Virus record (IMG/VR): IMGVR_UViG_3300033816_000156
Coordinates: 1-46,587 of that record
Reading direction: 5' to 3' (one strand)
Origin: a virus
DNA length: 46,587 nucleotides
Made by a program: the position numbers and the translations under genes. The notes beneath the pieces are model-generated. The model searched no databases. It was given only the letters and a program-made list of their open reading frames with translations, and was not told where the DNA came from. Shown here piece after piece: positions 1-6,098 of the stretch (position 1 is its first letter; each line of letters begins with the position of its first letter).

Positions 1-62
1 CGCTCAGCCTGCCTTCATGGGCATTAACTGCCAACCCAACTATCACATCCGATGACTTCTAG
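1..62 (+). CDS. RecE-like nuclease, C-terminal end only (partial)
   Basis: The window opens inside a reading frame that ends at the TAG at 60-62. Its last 19 residues are identical to the C-terminus of the complete RecE-like nuclease at 42823-43614, and all 62 bases match 43553-43614. The bet gene starts inside it at 52, with the same 11-base overlap as at the right-hand copy. Only the tail is present, so no catalytic residue can be checked here. Confidence 0.85.
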   Translation, partial: LSLPSWALTANPTITSDDF

Positions 63-804
63 CATCACGCTCTGGACACCAGAGCAAACGCAGCTGATCT
101 CAACCACCATTGCGCCCGGCTGCAGCAATGACGAGTTGCGCCTGTTTGCCTACGCCTGCCAGCGCACTGGACTGGATCCGTTCAGCAAGCAGATCTACGC
201 CATCAAGCGTGGCGGCAAGATGACCATCCAAGCCGGCATCGACGGCTTGCGTGCCATTGCTGAGCGCACCGGCCAACTGGACGGCAGCACCACTGAGTGG
301 TGTGGCGAAGATGGCCAGTGGACTGATGTATGGCTGGGCAGCAAGCCACCTGCCGCGGCCAAGACCACTATCTGGCGCAAGGGTGCCAACCATCCATTTA
401 CTGGCGTTGCACGCTTTGCTGACTACAACGCCGGCCAAGGCTTGTGGTCCAAGATGGGTGCTGCGATGATCGCCAAATGCTCTGAGGCATTGGCACTGCG
501 CAAGGCGTTTCCCGCTGACATGTCCGGCGTCTACAGCACCGATGAGATGCAGCAGGCCGAGGTCGAGCCGGTGACCGTTACCGCCGCACCTGCACTGCCC
601 GCGGGCGACGCCAAGCTGTTTCAAGCCGGTAAGGCTGCTATCGCCAAGGCTGACACGCTGGACAAGCTGCAAGAGGTGGTAGCGCGCATGGATAAGCGCA
701 AGCCTGATCTCAGCGATGAGCAAAACCGGCAGCTCATGGAGCTAGCACTGGCCAGAGAGGCTGAGCTAGCACCTGCCACTGAGGATCCATTTGCTGATGA
801 CTGA
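52..804 (+). CDS. bet: Bet/RecT-family single-strand annealing protein, copy A
   Basis: At 250 aa this matches phage recombination protein Bet (Red-beta family), which anneals complementary single strands during recombination-dependent replication and repair. The family pattern is clear in residues 8-75: a TPEQTQLI start, then NDELRLFAYACQRTGLDPF, a QIYAIKRGGKM stretch and TIQAGIDGLRAIAERTG. The C-terminus is a helical linker with an acidic end (EDPFADD). The gene overlaps the upstream RecE-like nuclease gene, the usual exonuclease/annealase pairing, and is followed by an HTH gene and ssb. It differs from copy B (43604-44359) mainly in the last 30 residues before the conserved tail. Confidence 0.93.
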   Translation: MTSSITLWTPEQTQLISTTIAPGCSNDELRLFAYACQRTGLDPFSKQIYAIKRGGKMTIQAGIDGLRAIAERTGQLDGSTTEWCGEDGQWTDVWLGSKPPAAAKTTIWRKGANHPFTGVARFADYNAGQGLWSKMGAAMIAKCSEALALRKAFPADMSGVYSTDEMQQAEVEPVTVTAAPALPAGDAKLFQAGKAAIAKADTLDKLQEVVARMDKRKPDLSDEQNRQLMELALAREAELAPATEDPFADD

Positions 805-1006
805 ACCCTTTCTCACCACTGACGAACTGGCAGCACGTTGGGGCCTGAAGCCAGCCGCCATCAAAAACCAGCGTGCACGCGGTATTGGCCCTGCCTACAT
901 CACTGCACCACGCATTGGCCTACCAGCTGGCACGCCACGTGTTCGCTATCTCCTTGCACAAGTCTTGGCTTTTGAAGAAGCCAATGGCATCACACCACTG
1001 AACTGA
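797..1006 (+). CDS. Small HTH DNA-binding protein (excisionase/MerR-like fold), copy A
   Basis: This 69-aa protein is a single winged-HTH domain of the HTH_17/excisionase type: an LTTDELAARWGLKPAAIKN helix-turn-helix followed by a wing and a VLAFEEAN end. An upstream TTG at 791 would add two residues, but copy B has TCG at that place, so the ATG at 797 is the better start. It overlaps bet by 8 bases and ends one base before ssb, so it is translated as part of the recombination operon. It may be a transcriptional regulator or DNA-architecture protein; the target is not visible. Confidence 0.8.
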   Translation: MTEPFLTTDELAARWGLKPAAIKNQRARGIGPAYITAPRIGLPAGTPRVRYLLAQVLAFEEANGITPLN

Positions 1007-1007
1007 C

Positions 1008-1358
1008 ATGAGCCTTTACGCAACCGGCATTGTTCGCATCATTACCGACCCGCAACTGCGTGCTTTTGAATCTGGCACCATGGTTGCCAACTTCGCTGGT
1101 GGTATCCAGGAAGGTAAAGACAAAGACGGCAACTGGATCAATAACGCCATCGACTGCGAGATCTGGGGTAAGTCCGCTGAGCTGATCGTCGATAAGCTCA
1201 AAAAAGGCGACAGCATCCTTGTGACCGGTGCCGTGCGCCGGCAAGAATGGAACGACAAGGAAACCGGCGCCAAGCGCAGCAAGCATGTGCTCAGCATCCA
1301 GCGCTTTGAATTCATGCCACGCGGCGCAGCAACCACCAGCGAGGAACCTGTGTTCTGA
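1008..1358 (+). CDS. ssb: Single-stranded DNA-binding protein, copy A
   Basis: This 116-aa OB-fold protein starts with the usual SSB pattern (a GIVRIITDPQLR strand, then NFAGGIQEG) and contains INNAIDCEIWGKSAELI and KKGDSILVTGAVR at about residues 43-80. It ends in SEEPVF, an acidic tip like the partner-binding tail of bacterial SSB. It would coat single-stranded DNA during replication and Bet-mediated annealing, which fits its place two genes after bet. The protein is identical to copy B although the genes differ at 20 bases, which shows strong purifying selection. Confidence 0.95.
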   Translation: MSLYATGIVRIITDPQLRAFESGTMVANFAGGIQEGKDKDGNWINNAIDCEIWGKSAELIVDKLKKGDSILVTGAVRRQEWNDKETGAKRSKHVLSIQRFEFMPRGAATTSEEPVF

Positions 1359-1510
1359 TGAATCAAACCACACTTGAGATTGCATTCAAGGAGTGGTGGG
1401 AGGCGTCCTACGGGCGCCATCCCGGCACTCATGCAGTGATGACACACGTGGCATTTGCCGCGCACATTCTTGAACTCCTAGAGTTGATGCAAGATGAGCG
1501 ATCTAATTAA
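1358..1510 (+). CDS. Small conserved protein of unknown function, copy A (50 aa)
   Basis: The ATG overlaps the ssb stop codon by one base and the frame runs to a TAA at 1508-1510. The product contains an FKEWWEASYG segment and an amphipathic AAHILELLELMQ helix. The same gene is present in copy B at 44913-45068, mostly with silent differences, so it is real. Its last residues differ because a deletion in copy A fuses this frame to sequence before the DUF3310 gene. I do not recognise the family. Confidence 0.75.
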   Translation: MNQTTLEIAFKEWWEASYGRHPGTHAVMTHVAFAAHILELLELMQDERSN

Positions 1511-1715
1511 CCATCCGCCGCATTACAAGCACGGCGACATTGAGTGCATCCAAGCCATCAAGGCAGCGCTTGGTGATGCTGGATTCAGCGCTTACTGCAA
1601 AGGCAACGTCATCAAGTATTTGTGGCGCGCTGAGCACAAGGGCAATGCCGATGAAGATTACGGCAAGGCTGACTGGTACATGCGTCGTTTGCTATTGCAT
1701 CATGAGCAGGTTTAG
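1494..1715 (+). CDS. DUF3310 family protein, copy A
   Basis: The 73-aa product carries the DUF3310 signature seen in many phages: VNHPPHY-type start (INHPPHYKHGDIECI), a middle helix, GNVIKYLWRAEHKG and a DYGKADWYMRRLL end. The family is usually found with phage nucleotide metabolism and replication genes. It has no assigned reaction that I can support here. The start overlaps the preceding gene by 17 bases, whereas in copy B a further gene lies in between. The next gene starts 14 bases before this one ends. Confidence 0.88.
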   Translation: MSDLINHPPHYKHGDIECIQAIKAALGDAGFSAYCKGNVIKYLWRAEHKGNADEDYGKADWYMRRLLLHHEQV

Positions 1716-1893
1716 GGCTGGCCACATTCCAGGCACTGCGGTGCTGACGCCGCAGAACGCGATCGAGATCCGCCAATTGCACGCTGGCGGCCAAACCATG
1801 CTCGACATCTCGATCACCTACGGCATCAGCTTGGCGCACGTCAGCGACATCGTGCGCCGCAAACGCTGGAAGAATGCAGAGCAGCAGGCATGA
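1702..1893 (+). CDS. Small HTH protein, allele A of a variable regulator locus
   Basis: The frame starts with ATG at 1702, overlapping the DUF3310 gene, and encodes 63 aa. Residues about 15-57 form a helix-turn-helix of the kind found at the N-terminus of phage HNH endonucleases: LTPQNAIEIRQLHAGGQ, then DISITYGISLAHVSDIVRRK. No nuclease domain follows. Copy B has, at the same place, an HTH protein with the same layout but only about 30% similarity (45408-45593), although its neighbours are nearly identical. It is probably a DNA-binding regulator. Confidence 0.78.
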   Translation: MSRFRAGHIPGTAVLTPQNAIEIRQLHAGGQTMLDISITYGISLAHVSDIVRRKRWKNAEQQA

Positions 1894-2144
1894 CACAACA
1901 ACACCCCATCACCCCACCGCCGGAGCTGGTGCAACAGTGGTTTGACCAAGCCGAGCTTGCTACCAACCGCATTCATTGCATTGCTACTCGCGCCGCCCAA
2001 TGGGGCAGCGACCAAGAGCTGGAGGCGTGCTGTGAGTGGCTCAATGCTGACCCCGAGCTTGCTCAAGAATTCCGCACCTCACGCCGCCCCAAGCCACCGA
2101 GCTTGAAGCCCAGTAGTCAAGCCCACTACCCACTTAACCAATGA
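1890..2144 (+). CDS. Conserved cyanophage-type small protein, truncated allele A
   Basis: The product starts with HPITPPPELVQQW and has a WGSDQELEACCEWL segment. I recall similar short proteins from picocyanobacteria and their phages, but no function is known to me. Compared with copy B (45590-45925, 111 aa), copy A lacks about 109 bases after the RRPKPPSLK motif. It therefore ends in a replacement tail read from what is intergenic sequence in copy B. The C-terminal helical part of copy B is missing here, so this may be a damaged allele. It overlaps the HTH gene and dcd by 4 bases each. Confidence 0.8.
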   Translation: MTQQHPITPPPELVQQWFDQAELATNRIHCIATRAAQWGSDQELEACCEWLNADPELAQEFRTSRRPKPPSLKPSSQAHYPLNQ

Positions 2145-2671
2145 CAATCCTCTGCGACTACGAGATCAAAGCGCTGTGCACCGACGGCATGGTGCCGAAT
2201 TACGACGAGGCATTGATCAATCCTGCCAGCCTTGACCTACGGCTTGGTGACACGATCATGATCGAGTCCGCCGAAAACCTCAACATGCGGCCGCTCAGCA
2301 TTGCAGGACGCACGGCAGAGAATCCGTACGAGCTGAAGCCTGGGCAATTCATCCTTGCTCAGACCATCGAGGTGTTCAACATGCCGGAGAACATTGCTGG
2401 CTTGTTCTTTCTCAAGTCCAGCCGCGCACGGGAAGGCTACGAAAACCTGCACGCCGGCTATGCCGATCCGGGCTGGCATGGCAGCGTGCTGACGCTGGAA
2501 CTGAAGAACAGTCGCCAGCTATTGCCGCTGCCGCTATGGCCTGGCTTAAAGATCGGGCAGATGGTGTTCTTCCGCATGAGCCAGCAGCCGGTGACTAGCT
2601 ACAGCGTCACAGGCCATTACAACTCAGACATCACGACGACGGCCTCGAAGCAGTTCCTCAGCGGCATCTAG
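2141..2671 (+). CDS. dcd: dCTP deaminase family protein (Dcd/dUTPase fold), copy A
   Basis: This 176-aa protein has the trimeric dUTPase-like fold motifs of dCTP deaminase: INPASLDLRLGD near residues 26-37, LKSSRAREGY at 91-100, AGYADPGWHGSVLTLELKN at 105-123 with the likely catalytic Glu120, and a C-terminal GHYNSDITTTASK segment. Such enzymes make dUTP (or dUMP) from dCTP, or help limit dUTP, for phage nucleotide supply. Which of these it does cannot be told from sequence alone. Copy B differs by one residue. Confidence 0.88.
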   Translation: MTILCDYEIKALCTDGMVPNYDEALINPASLDLRLGDTIMIESAENLNMRPLSIAGRTAENPYELKPGQFILAQTIEVFNMPENIAGLFFLKSSRAREGYENLHAGYADPGWHGSVLTLELKNSRQLLPLPLWPGLKIGQMVFFRMSQQPVTSYSVTGHYNSDITTTASKQFLSGI

Positions 2672-2860
2672 GTGCCACTGCTCTAGGCCAGTTCGCAGCG
2701 CTGCCGACGCTTCCTGTACTAGCCAGTGGATTTGAGACCGCTGGCTTGCTTCTTGCTCAGCAAGTAGCAGCGCATATTCCAACAATCCACCCCAATCTGC
2801 TGCAGCATGTAACGCACGCAACTGCGCGGCATTGGCAGCGCCGTGAAATTGTGCTTCCAT
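2624..2860 (-). CDS. Antisense-oriented small protein of unknown function (78 aa), copy A
   Basis: A minus-strand frame with an ATG at 2860 (earlier starts up to 2896 are possible) ends at 2624, 48 bases inside the 3' end of dcd. The product is helical and acidic (EYALLLAEQEASQ, LDAAEELLRG) and has no family I recognise. Support comes from comparing 2672-2778 with 46481-46587. Eleven base changes fall in ten codons of this frame, and nine of those codons are synonymous (one Val to Ala). That is the pattern of a translated gene. It converges on the early operon and is divergent from the sigma factor gene. Confidence 0.72.
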   Translation of the reverse strand: MEAQFHGAANAAQLRALHAAADWGGLLEYALLLAEQEASQRSQIHWLVQEASAALRTGLEQWHLDAAEELLRGRRRDV

Positions 2861-2882
2861 TGTATGAACTAACGGATTTCCC

Positions 2883-3836
2883 ATGTCTGATGCCATTGGC
2901 GACTACTTAAACAGTATCGCTCGTTATCCACTTTTGACACCGCAACAAGAGATACAACTTGGCCGCCGCGTCGCAAAGTGGAAAGAACTAAAGGATCTTG
3001 AAAGACCTTTGACCACTCAGGAACGCCGCGAGTTGCGCAGTGGCGAACGCGCCCGCCAGCGATTTATGCAGTCCAACTTGCAGCTTGTGGTGCATGTAGC
3101 CCGCAAATACAGCAAGCGCAACAATCAGACACTGGAGATGCTTGATCTGATCCAAGAGGGGAACATCGGGCTTGCGCGTGCTGTAGAACTATTTGACTAC
3201 AGCCGTGGTTATAAGTTCAGCACCTACGCATACTGGTGGATCCGTCAAGCCATTGGCCGCGCATTGGTGCAATATGACCCGATCATCAGACTGCCGCTCG
3301 GCATTCACGAGATGCTGGTCAAGCTGAATAAGACTGCGCAGTTATTTGCGCAGGAACATGGCCGCACTGCGAGCATGTCGGAGCTTGCCGTCATGCTTGA
3401 GGTAAAGCCTGAAGTCATATCTAATGCACTTCGGCAAGCGTATCGCGTCACTAGTCTTGACAAGCCAACGCAAGAAGATACATCTAACATCCTGGATCTT
3501 ATTGCAGATGAAAAGCAATATGACGTTGAATATGATTGGCAGCTTGAGATGCTGCGTGATCATTGCGAGCAATATCTAGATGAACGCACTCGTGAAATTA
3601 TCTACGCACGCAACAGCCGAAACCCAGTGCCTTGGAACGAGCTAGAGCAACGCATGGGTTTATCACGTGGCCACATGTGCCAGCTTCAATTACGTGGTAT
3701 CAATCGGCTTCGTATGCTAATAGGCAATCCGCTGGCAGGCACCCCACTTGGCGCCAACGATAAAGAAAGTAGGGAACATTTGGAGAGTATGCCTAGCGGG
3801 GATGTGCAAAGATCACCAGCAGGAATGGCAGGCTAA
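2883..3836 (+). CDS. Phage-encoded sigma-70 family RNA polymerase sigma factor
   Basis: This 317-aa sigma factor resembles cyanobacterial group 2 factors. Region 1.2 is at residues 3-33 (IGDYLNSIARYPLLTPQQEI). Region 2 spans about 58-130, with LVVHVARKYS, LDLIQEGNIGL and the promoter-melting/-10 segment YKFSTYAYWWIRQAIGRAL. Region 3 begins with IRLPLGIHEML near 135-145, and a divergent region 4 HTH lies near 233-280 (WNELEQRMGLSRGHMCQLQ). A long variable C-terminal tail follows. It should redirect host RNA polymerase to phage promoters. The divergent region 4 suggests an altered -35 preference. The gene ends the rightward module and overlaps the convergent HNH gene by 4 bases. Confidence 0.93.
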   Translation: MSDAIGDYLNSIARYPLLTPQQEIQLGRRVAKWKELKDLERPLTTQERRELRSGERARQRFMQSNLQLVVHVARKYSKRNNQTLEMLDLIQEGNIGLARAVELFDYSRGYKFSTYAYWWIRQAIGRALVQYDPIIRLPLGIHEMLVKLNKTAQLFAQEHGRTASMSELAVMLEVKPEVISNALRQAYRVTSLDKPTQEDTSNILDLIADEKQYDVEYDWQLEMLRDHCEQYLDERTREIIYARNSRNPVPWNELEQRMGLSRGHMCQLQLRGINRLRMLIGNPLAGTPLGANDKESREHLESMPSGDVQRSPAGMAG

Positions 3837-4150
3837 AGTGTTCTATCATCAGATGCTTGAATCCAGCGTAGAACCGCAAGTTCCCGATCTAGCAGATAGC
3901 AATCCTGCCGATTAAACCATTGCTGCCATTCTTCGCTGCCCTTGCGGCGATTGCAGTTACGGCACGCTGGCACTAAGTTAGTGGCTACTGTTGCGCCGCC
4001 TTTATGTCGTGGCCTGACGTGATCCAACGTGTCTGCTGACTCGCCGCAATAAGCGCATTGATGTTGCCATGCTTCAAAGATTTCTTGCCTAAATCTATGT
4101 TTTGCACTGCGTTTTGGTACGAGGTTTGCGCCATCAATGCAATGATCCAC
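3833..4150 (-). CDS. HNH endonuclease
   Basis: The 105-aa product is a compact HNH nuclease. Structural cysteines are Cys32 and Cys35 (CAYCG) and Cys63 and Cys66 (CRNC), and the catalytic region LDHVRPRHKGG holds Asp43-His44, followed by NLVPACRNCNRRKG. It is the last gene of the leftward operon, 9 bases after the endolysin gene. Such HNH proteins can be homing nucleases or helpers of DNA packaging. Its place far from the terminase argues more for a free-standing or homing-type nuclease, but that is inference. Confidence 0.9.
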   Translation of the reverse strand: MDHCIDGANLVPKRSAKHRFRQEIFEAWQHQCAYCGESADTLDHVRPRHKGGATVATNLVPACRNCNRRKGSEEWQQWFNRQDCYLLDRELAVLRWIQASDDRTL

Positions 4151-4159
4151 GCAGTGACT

Positions 4160-5218
4160 TCAATAATCCCATCGTACCCTTGGTCTGCCGCGTCGCATCC
4201 CTAAATGCACAAATCCTTTAGGTGCGCCGTAGCCGAGTGAATATGGCCATTGCTCGTCGCACCAATCCTGCACATGATTGATGTTGACCTCGCGGATGTA
4301 GAAATCAACCGCACCAACGCTAGGCGCATCGTATAGATGCTCGCTACCACTCGATCCACCAACTGATGCATTGATAGCACGCGGGCGATAGCCGCTTGTG
4401 ATCACAACAGGCTTGCCGCCAAACTTGACACGTGCACGCTCAAGGAATGCCGCTAGCTCTGCTGCCGTGTCAAGTTGATATTGATGATCAAATCGCCGCA
4501 CTTCTTGGAATAATGCAAACTCACCAAGCTGCACGTGTGGCGTGATGCGCGCAGTGAATGCGCTATCGGGGCTGAGCTTAGCCGGTGCTTGTTGCTGCTC
4601 ACCAGCCCATAGGCGACCTTCAGCGCGACGGCGGCGCAGCAACCCGGCTTCTACGGCGCTGCCTGGATTGCGGTACAGCTCCATTGCGGCTGGCACTGCT
4701 GCCCAATCCTTATCCCGCAAGCATCTGCTGATGGTTTCAAAGCCAGCACTGCCATAAAAGCCAGCGCCAAGGTTGTAAGCAAAGGAGATCAGCGCGCATT
4801 GCTTGTTGCCACTCATGCCGCTCCAAAATGGCACGTTAGTGCGCAGTTTTTCCGCAATGCGCTCTACTTCAACATCAAGCAATTGATCGGCGTCAATCAC
4901 AGTGATCTTGTCACCGCGTTGCACCTTGCGGCCATCTGGGTAGCGCGTGGTGCCGTAGCCGATGGTTGCCACATCCCATCCATGCAGCGGATCAGGATAG
5001 GCGCTGAGATGCACGCCCTCAAACTCTTTAATGAGTTTTACCGCTGCGTCATAATTATGCAACTTGCCGCCAGCCTGCCAGGTCTTGTACCATGCTTGGC
5101 TGCGATCAAATACTTGCGGCGCTACCTTCATCAACTCTGCTTCAAGCTCGGACACTGCCGCCATTTGATGCGGCGTACCGTGCTTGTAATACTTAAACAG
5201 ATCCGATAGTTTGATCAT
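4160..5218 (-). CDS. Two-domain endolysin: GH24 muramidase plus M15-type peptidase
   Basis: This 352-aa lysis protein combines two peptidoglycan hydrolases. Residues about 60-205 are a T4-lysozyme-like GH24 domain with EFEGVHLSAYPD and VATIGYGTT, giving a Glu67/Asp76/Thr85 catalytic set. Residues about 228-350 resemble peptidase M15 (family M15_3), with VVITSGYRPR, SSGSEHLYD, GAVDFYI and FVHLGMR; likely zinc ligands are His294, Asp305 and His338. The first 55 residues are a helical region without an export signal, so release should depend on a holin. Two small membrane proteins lie directly upstream, as expected for a lysis cassette. Confidence 0.9.
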   Translation of the reverse strand: MIKLSDLFKYYKHGTPHQMAAVSELEAELMKVAPQVFDRSQAWYKTWQAGGKLHNYDAAVKLIKEFEGVHLSAYPDPLHGWDVATIGYGTTRYPDGRKVQRGDKITVIDADQLLDVEVERIAEKLRTNVPFWSGMSGNKQCALISFAYNLGAGFYGSAGFETISRCLRDKDWAAVPAAMELYRNPGSAVEAGLLRRRRAEGRLWAGEQQQAPAKLSPDSAFTARITPHVQLGEFALFQEVRRFDHQYQLDTAAELAAFLERARVKFGGKPVVITSGYRPRAINASVGGSSGSEHLYDAPSVGAVDFYIREVNINHVQDWCDEQWPYSLGYGAPKGFVHLGMRRGRPRVRWDY

Positions 5219-5400
5219 CGTTTGACAAATGGAGTGATCACGCCAGCAAGGATCTCAATAGCCCTGTAGATCTTGACGACTGCCTTGGATGCAGCAGTCA
5301 GCGCTGCGTCGTCTTTTGGGGTTGGCGTCAGATTGACCACGATCAACGCAACGCCGTGGATAGCAACGACTAGAGCGATGTAGTCAGCAAATCGATCCAT
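5215..5400 (-). CDS. Small membrane protein, putative holin
   Basis: The 61-aa product has an N-terminal hydrophobic stretch (YIALVVAIHGVALIVVNL, about residues 7-24), an NLTPTP turn, and a second moderately hydrophobic stretch near residues 47-58 ending in basic residues. The gene overlaps the endolysin start by 4 bases. Position and topology suggest a holin that lets the endolysin reach the wall, but there is no diagnostic holin motif. Confidence 0.65.
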   Translation of the reverse strand: MDRFADYIALVVAIHGVALIVVNLTPTPKDDAALTAASKAVVKIYRAIEILAGVITPFVKR

Positions 5401-5402
5401 GA

Positions 5403-5654
5403 TCAGCGAACTTGTGGCTGTACTTCCAGCTTAGAGACTCGCTGCTCAACGGTATTAAGACGAGAGAAGAACTCCTTTCGATCTTCCTTGATGTCTGTAT
5501 GCAGCACTTCTAGCTGAGTGGCAATATGCTCTACTGCTGAAGTAAGCCTGATGACAGCATCGCGCGCTTCATCAGATTTGCGTGAAAAACCCATAGCACC
5601 CATCGCCGCAACTGAAATAGAAGCGCCAGCTACGGCTGCAAAAACTTCAATCAT
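5403..5654 (-). CDS. Membrane-anchored coiled-coil protein of the lysis cassette
   Basis: This 83-aa protein has one N-terminal membrane segment (about residues 4-23, alanine- and valine-rich). After it comes a charged, heptad-like helix from about residue 27 to 78 (EHIATQLEVLHTDIKEDRKE and onward). That layout matches holin/antiholin or spanin-like proteins of the XhlA type, though no lipobox is visible. It ends two bases before the putative holin start and is probably co-translated with it. Confidence 0.65.
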   Translation of the reverse strand: MIEVFAAVAGASISVAAMGAMGFSRKSDEARDAVIRLTSAVEHIATQLEVLHTDIKEDRKEFFSRLNTVEQRVSKLEVQPQVR

Positions 5655-5700
5655 GACGAAAGATGCTGCAGATACAGGTTACTTGCTTTGTCTGCCGTGA

Positions 5701-6012
5701 TCAATTAGCCCAAGGAACGCCGGCGGCTTTGGTTGGTGCGTGCTGCTCGTCCAGTTGTTTCTGGAGGGCGGTTTCGATTTCGGCAACTTTCTCCTCGCCG
5801 CCAAGGGCTTCCTTGACCCAGCCGATCACGGTGTTTTCTTGGAGCTGGTTGTACGGGATTAAGTTGTCGGGGCGTTGAAAGCCGATGCTGCCGTATGCAC
5901 CAGCAGAATAGGTGCCGTCGTTGGCGTCCACGGTGTAGTGAGCGGTAAACACGAAGCCGTCGTTGGTTTCGCGATCAAGGGTGTTGATACTCCAAACAAA
6001 GTTGGTGGTCAT
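5701..6012 (-). CDS. Conserved small phage protein near the fibre genes
   Basis: The 103-aa product contains a beta-rich start (FVWSINTLDRETNDGFVFTA) and a helical end around LIPYNQLQENTVIGWVKEAL. I recall proteins with this FIPYxQLxExxVIGW pattern from T4-like cyanophages and other marine phages, where they sit near tail genes; their function is unknown to me. It lies between the fibre genes and the lysis cassette. The 87-base gap up to the next gene (6013-6098) shows no clear signal. Confidence 0.75.
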   Translation of the reverse strand: MTTNFVWSINTLDRETNDGFVFTAHYTVDANDGTYSAGAYGSIGFQRPDNLIPYNQLQENTVIGWVKEALGGEEKVAEIETALQKQLDEQHAPTKAAGVPWAN

Positions 6013-6098
6013 GGTAAAGCCGTGTTCAGTAGCAGGTTAGTAGTGTCGCAACCAGTTGAGTAGGCCGGTTGCCCGCCTAGTGAAGGGGACTGCTGACC

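Larger units (their letters stand above)
1..2778. repeat. Early-module copy A (diverged duplicate of 43553-46587)
   Basis: This block carries the same genes in the same order as the right end of the window: RecE end, Bet, HTH, SSB, a 50-residue protein, DUF3310, HTH, a small acidic protein, dCTP deaminase and an antisense gene. The first roughly 100 bases are identical, then synonymous differences accumulate (20 of 351 bases in ssb). Copy A is about 255 bases shorter. It lacks one 51-codon gene, has a shortened gene at 1890-2144 and carries a different HTH gene at 1702-1893. Because the copies are not identical, this is not a simple direct terminal repeat. Confidence 0.95.

Noticed and set aside
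100-723. Minus-strand open frame of about 200 codons opposite bet, partly kept in copy B
   Set aside because: Its persistence follows from conservation of bet; changes between copies are synonymous for bet, and the product has no recognisable domain.
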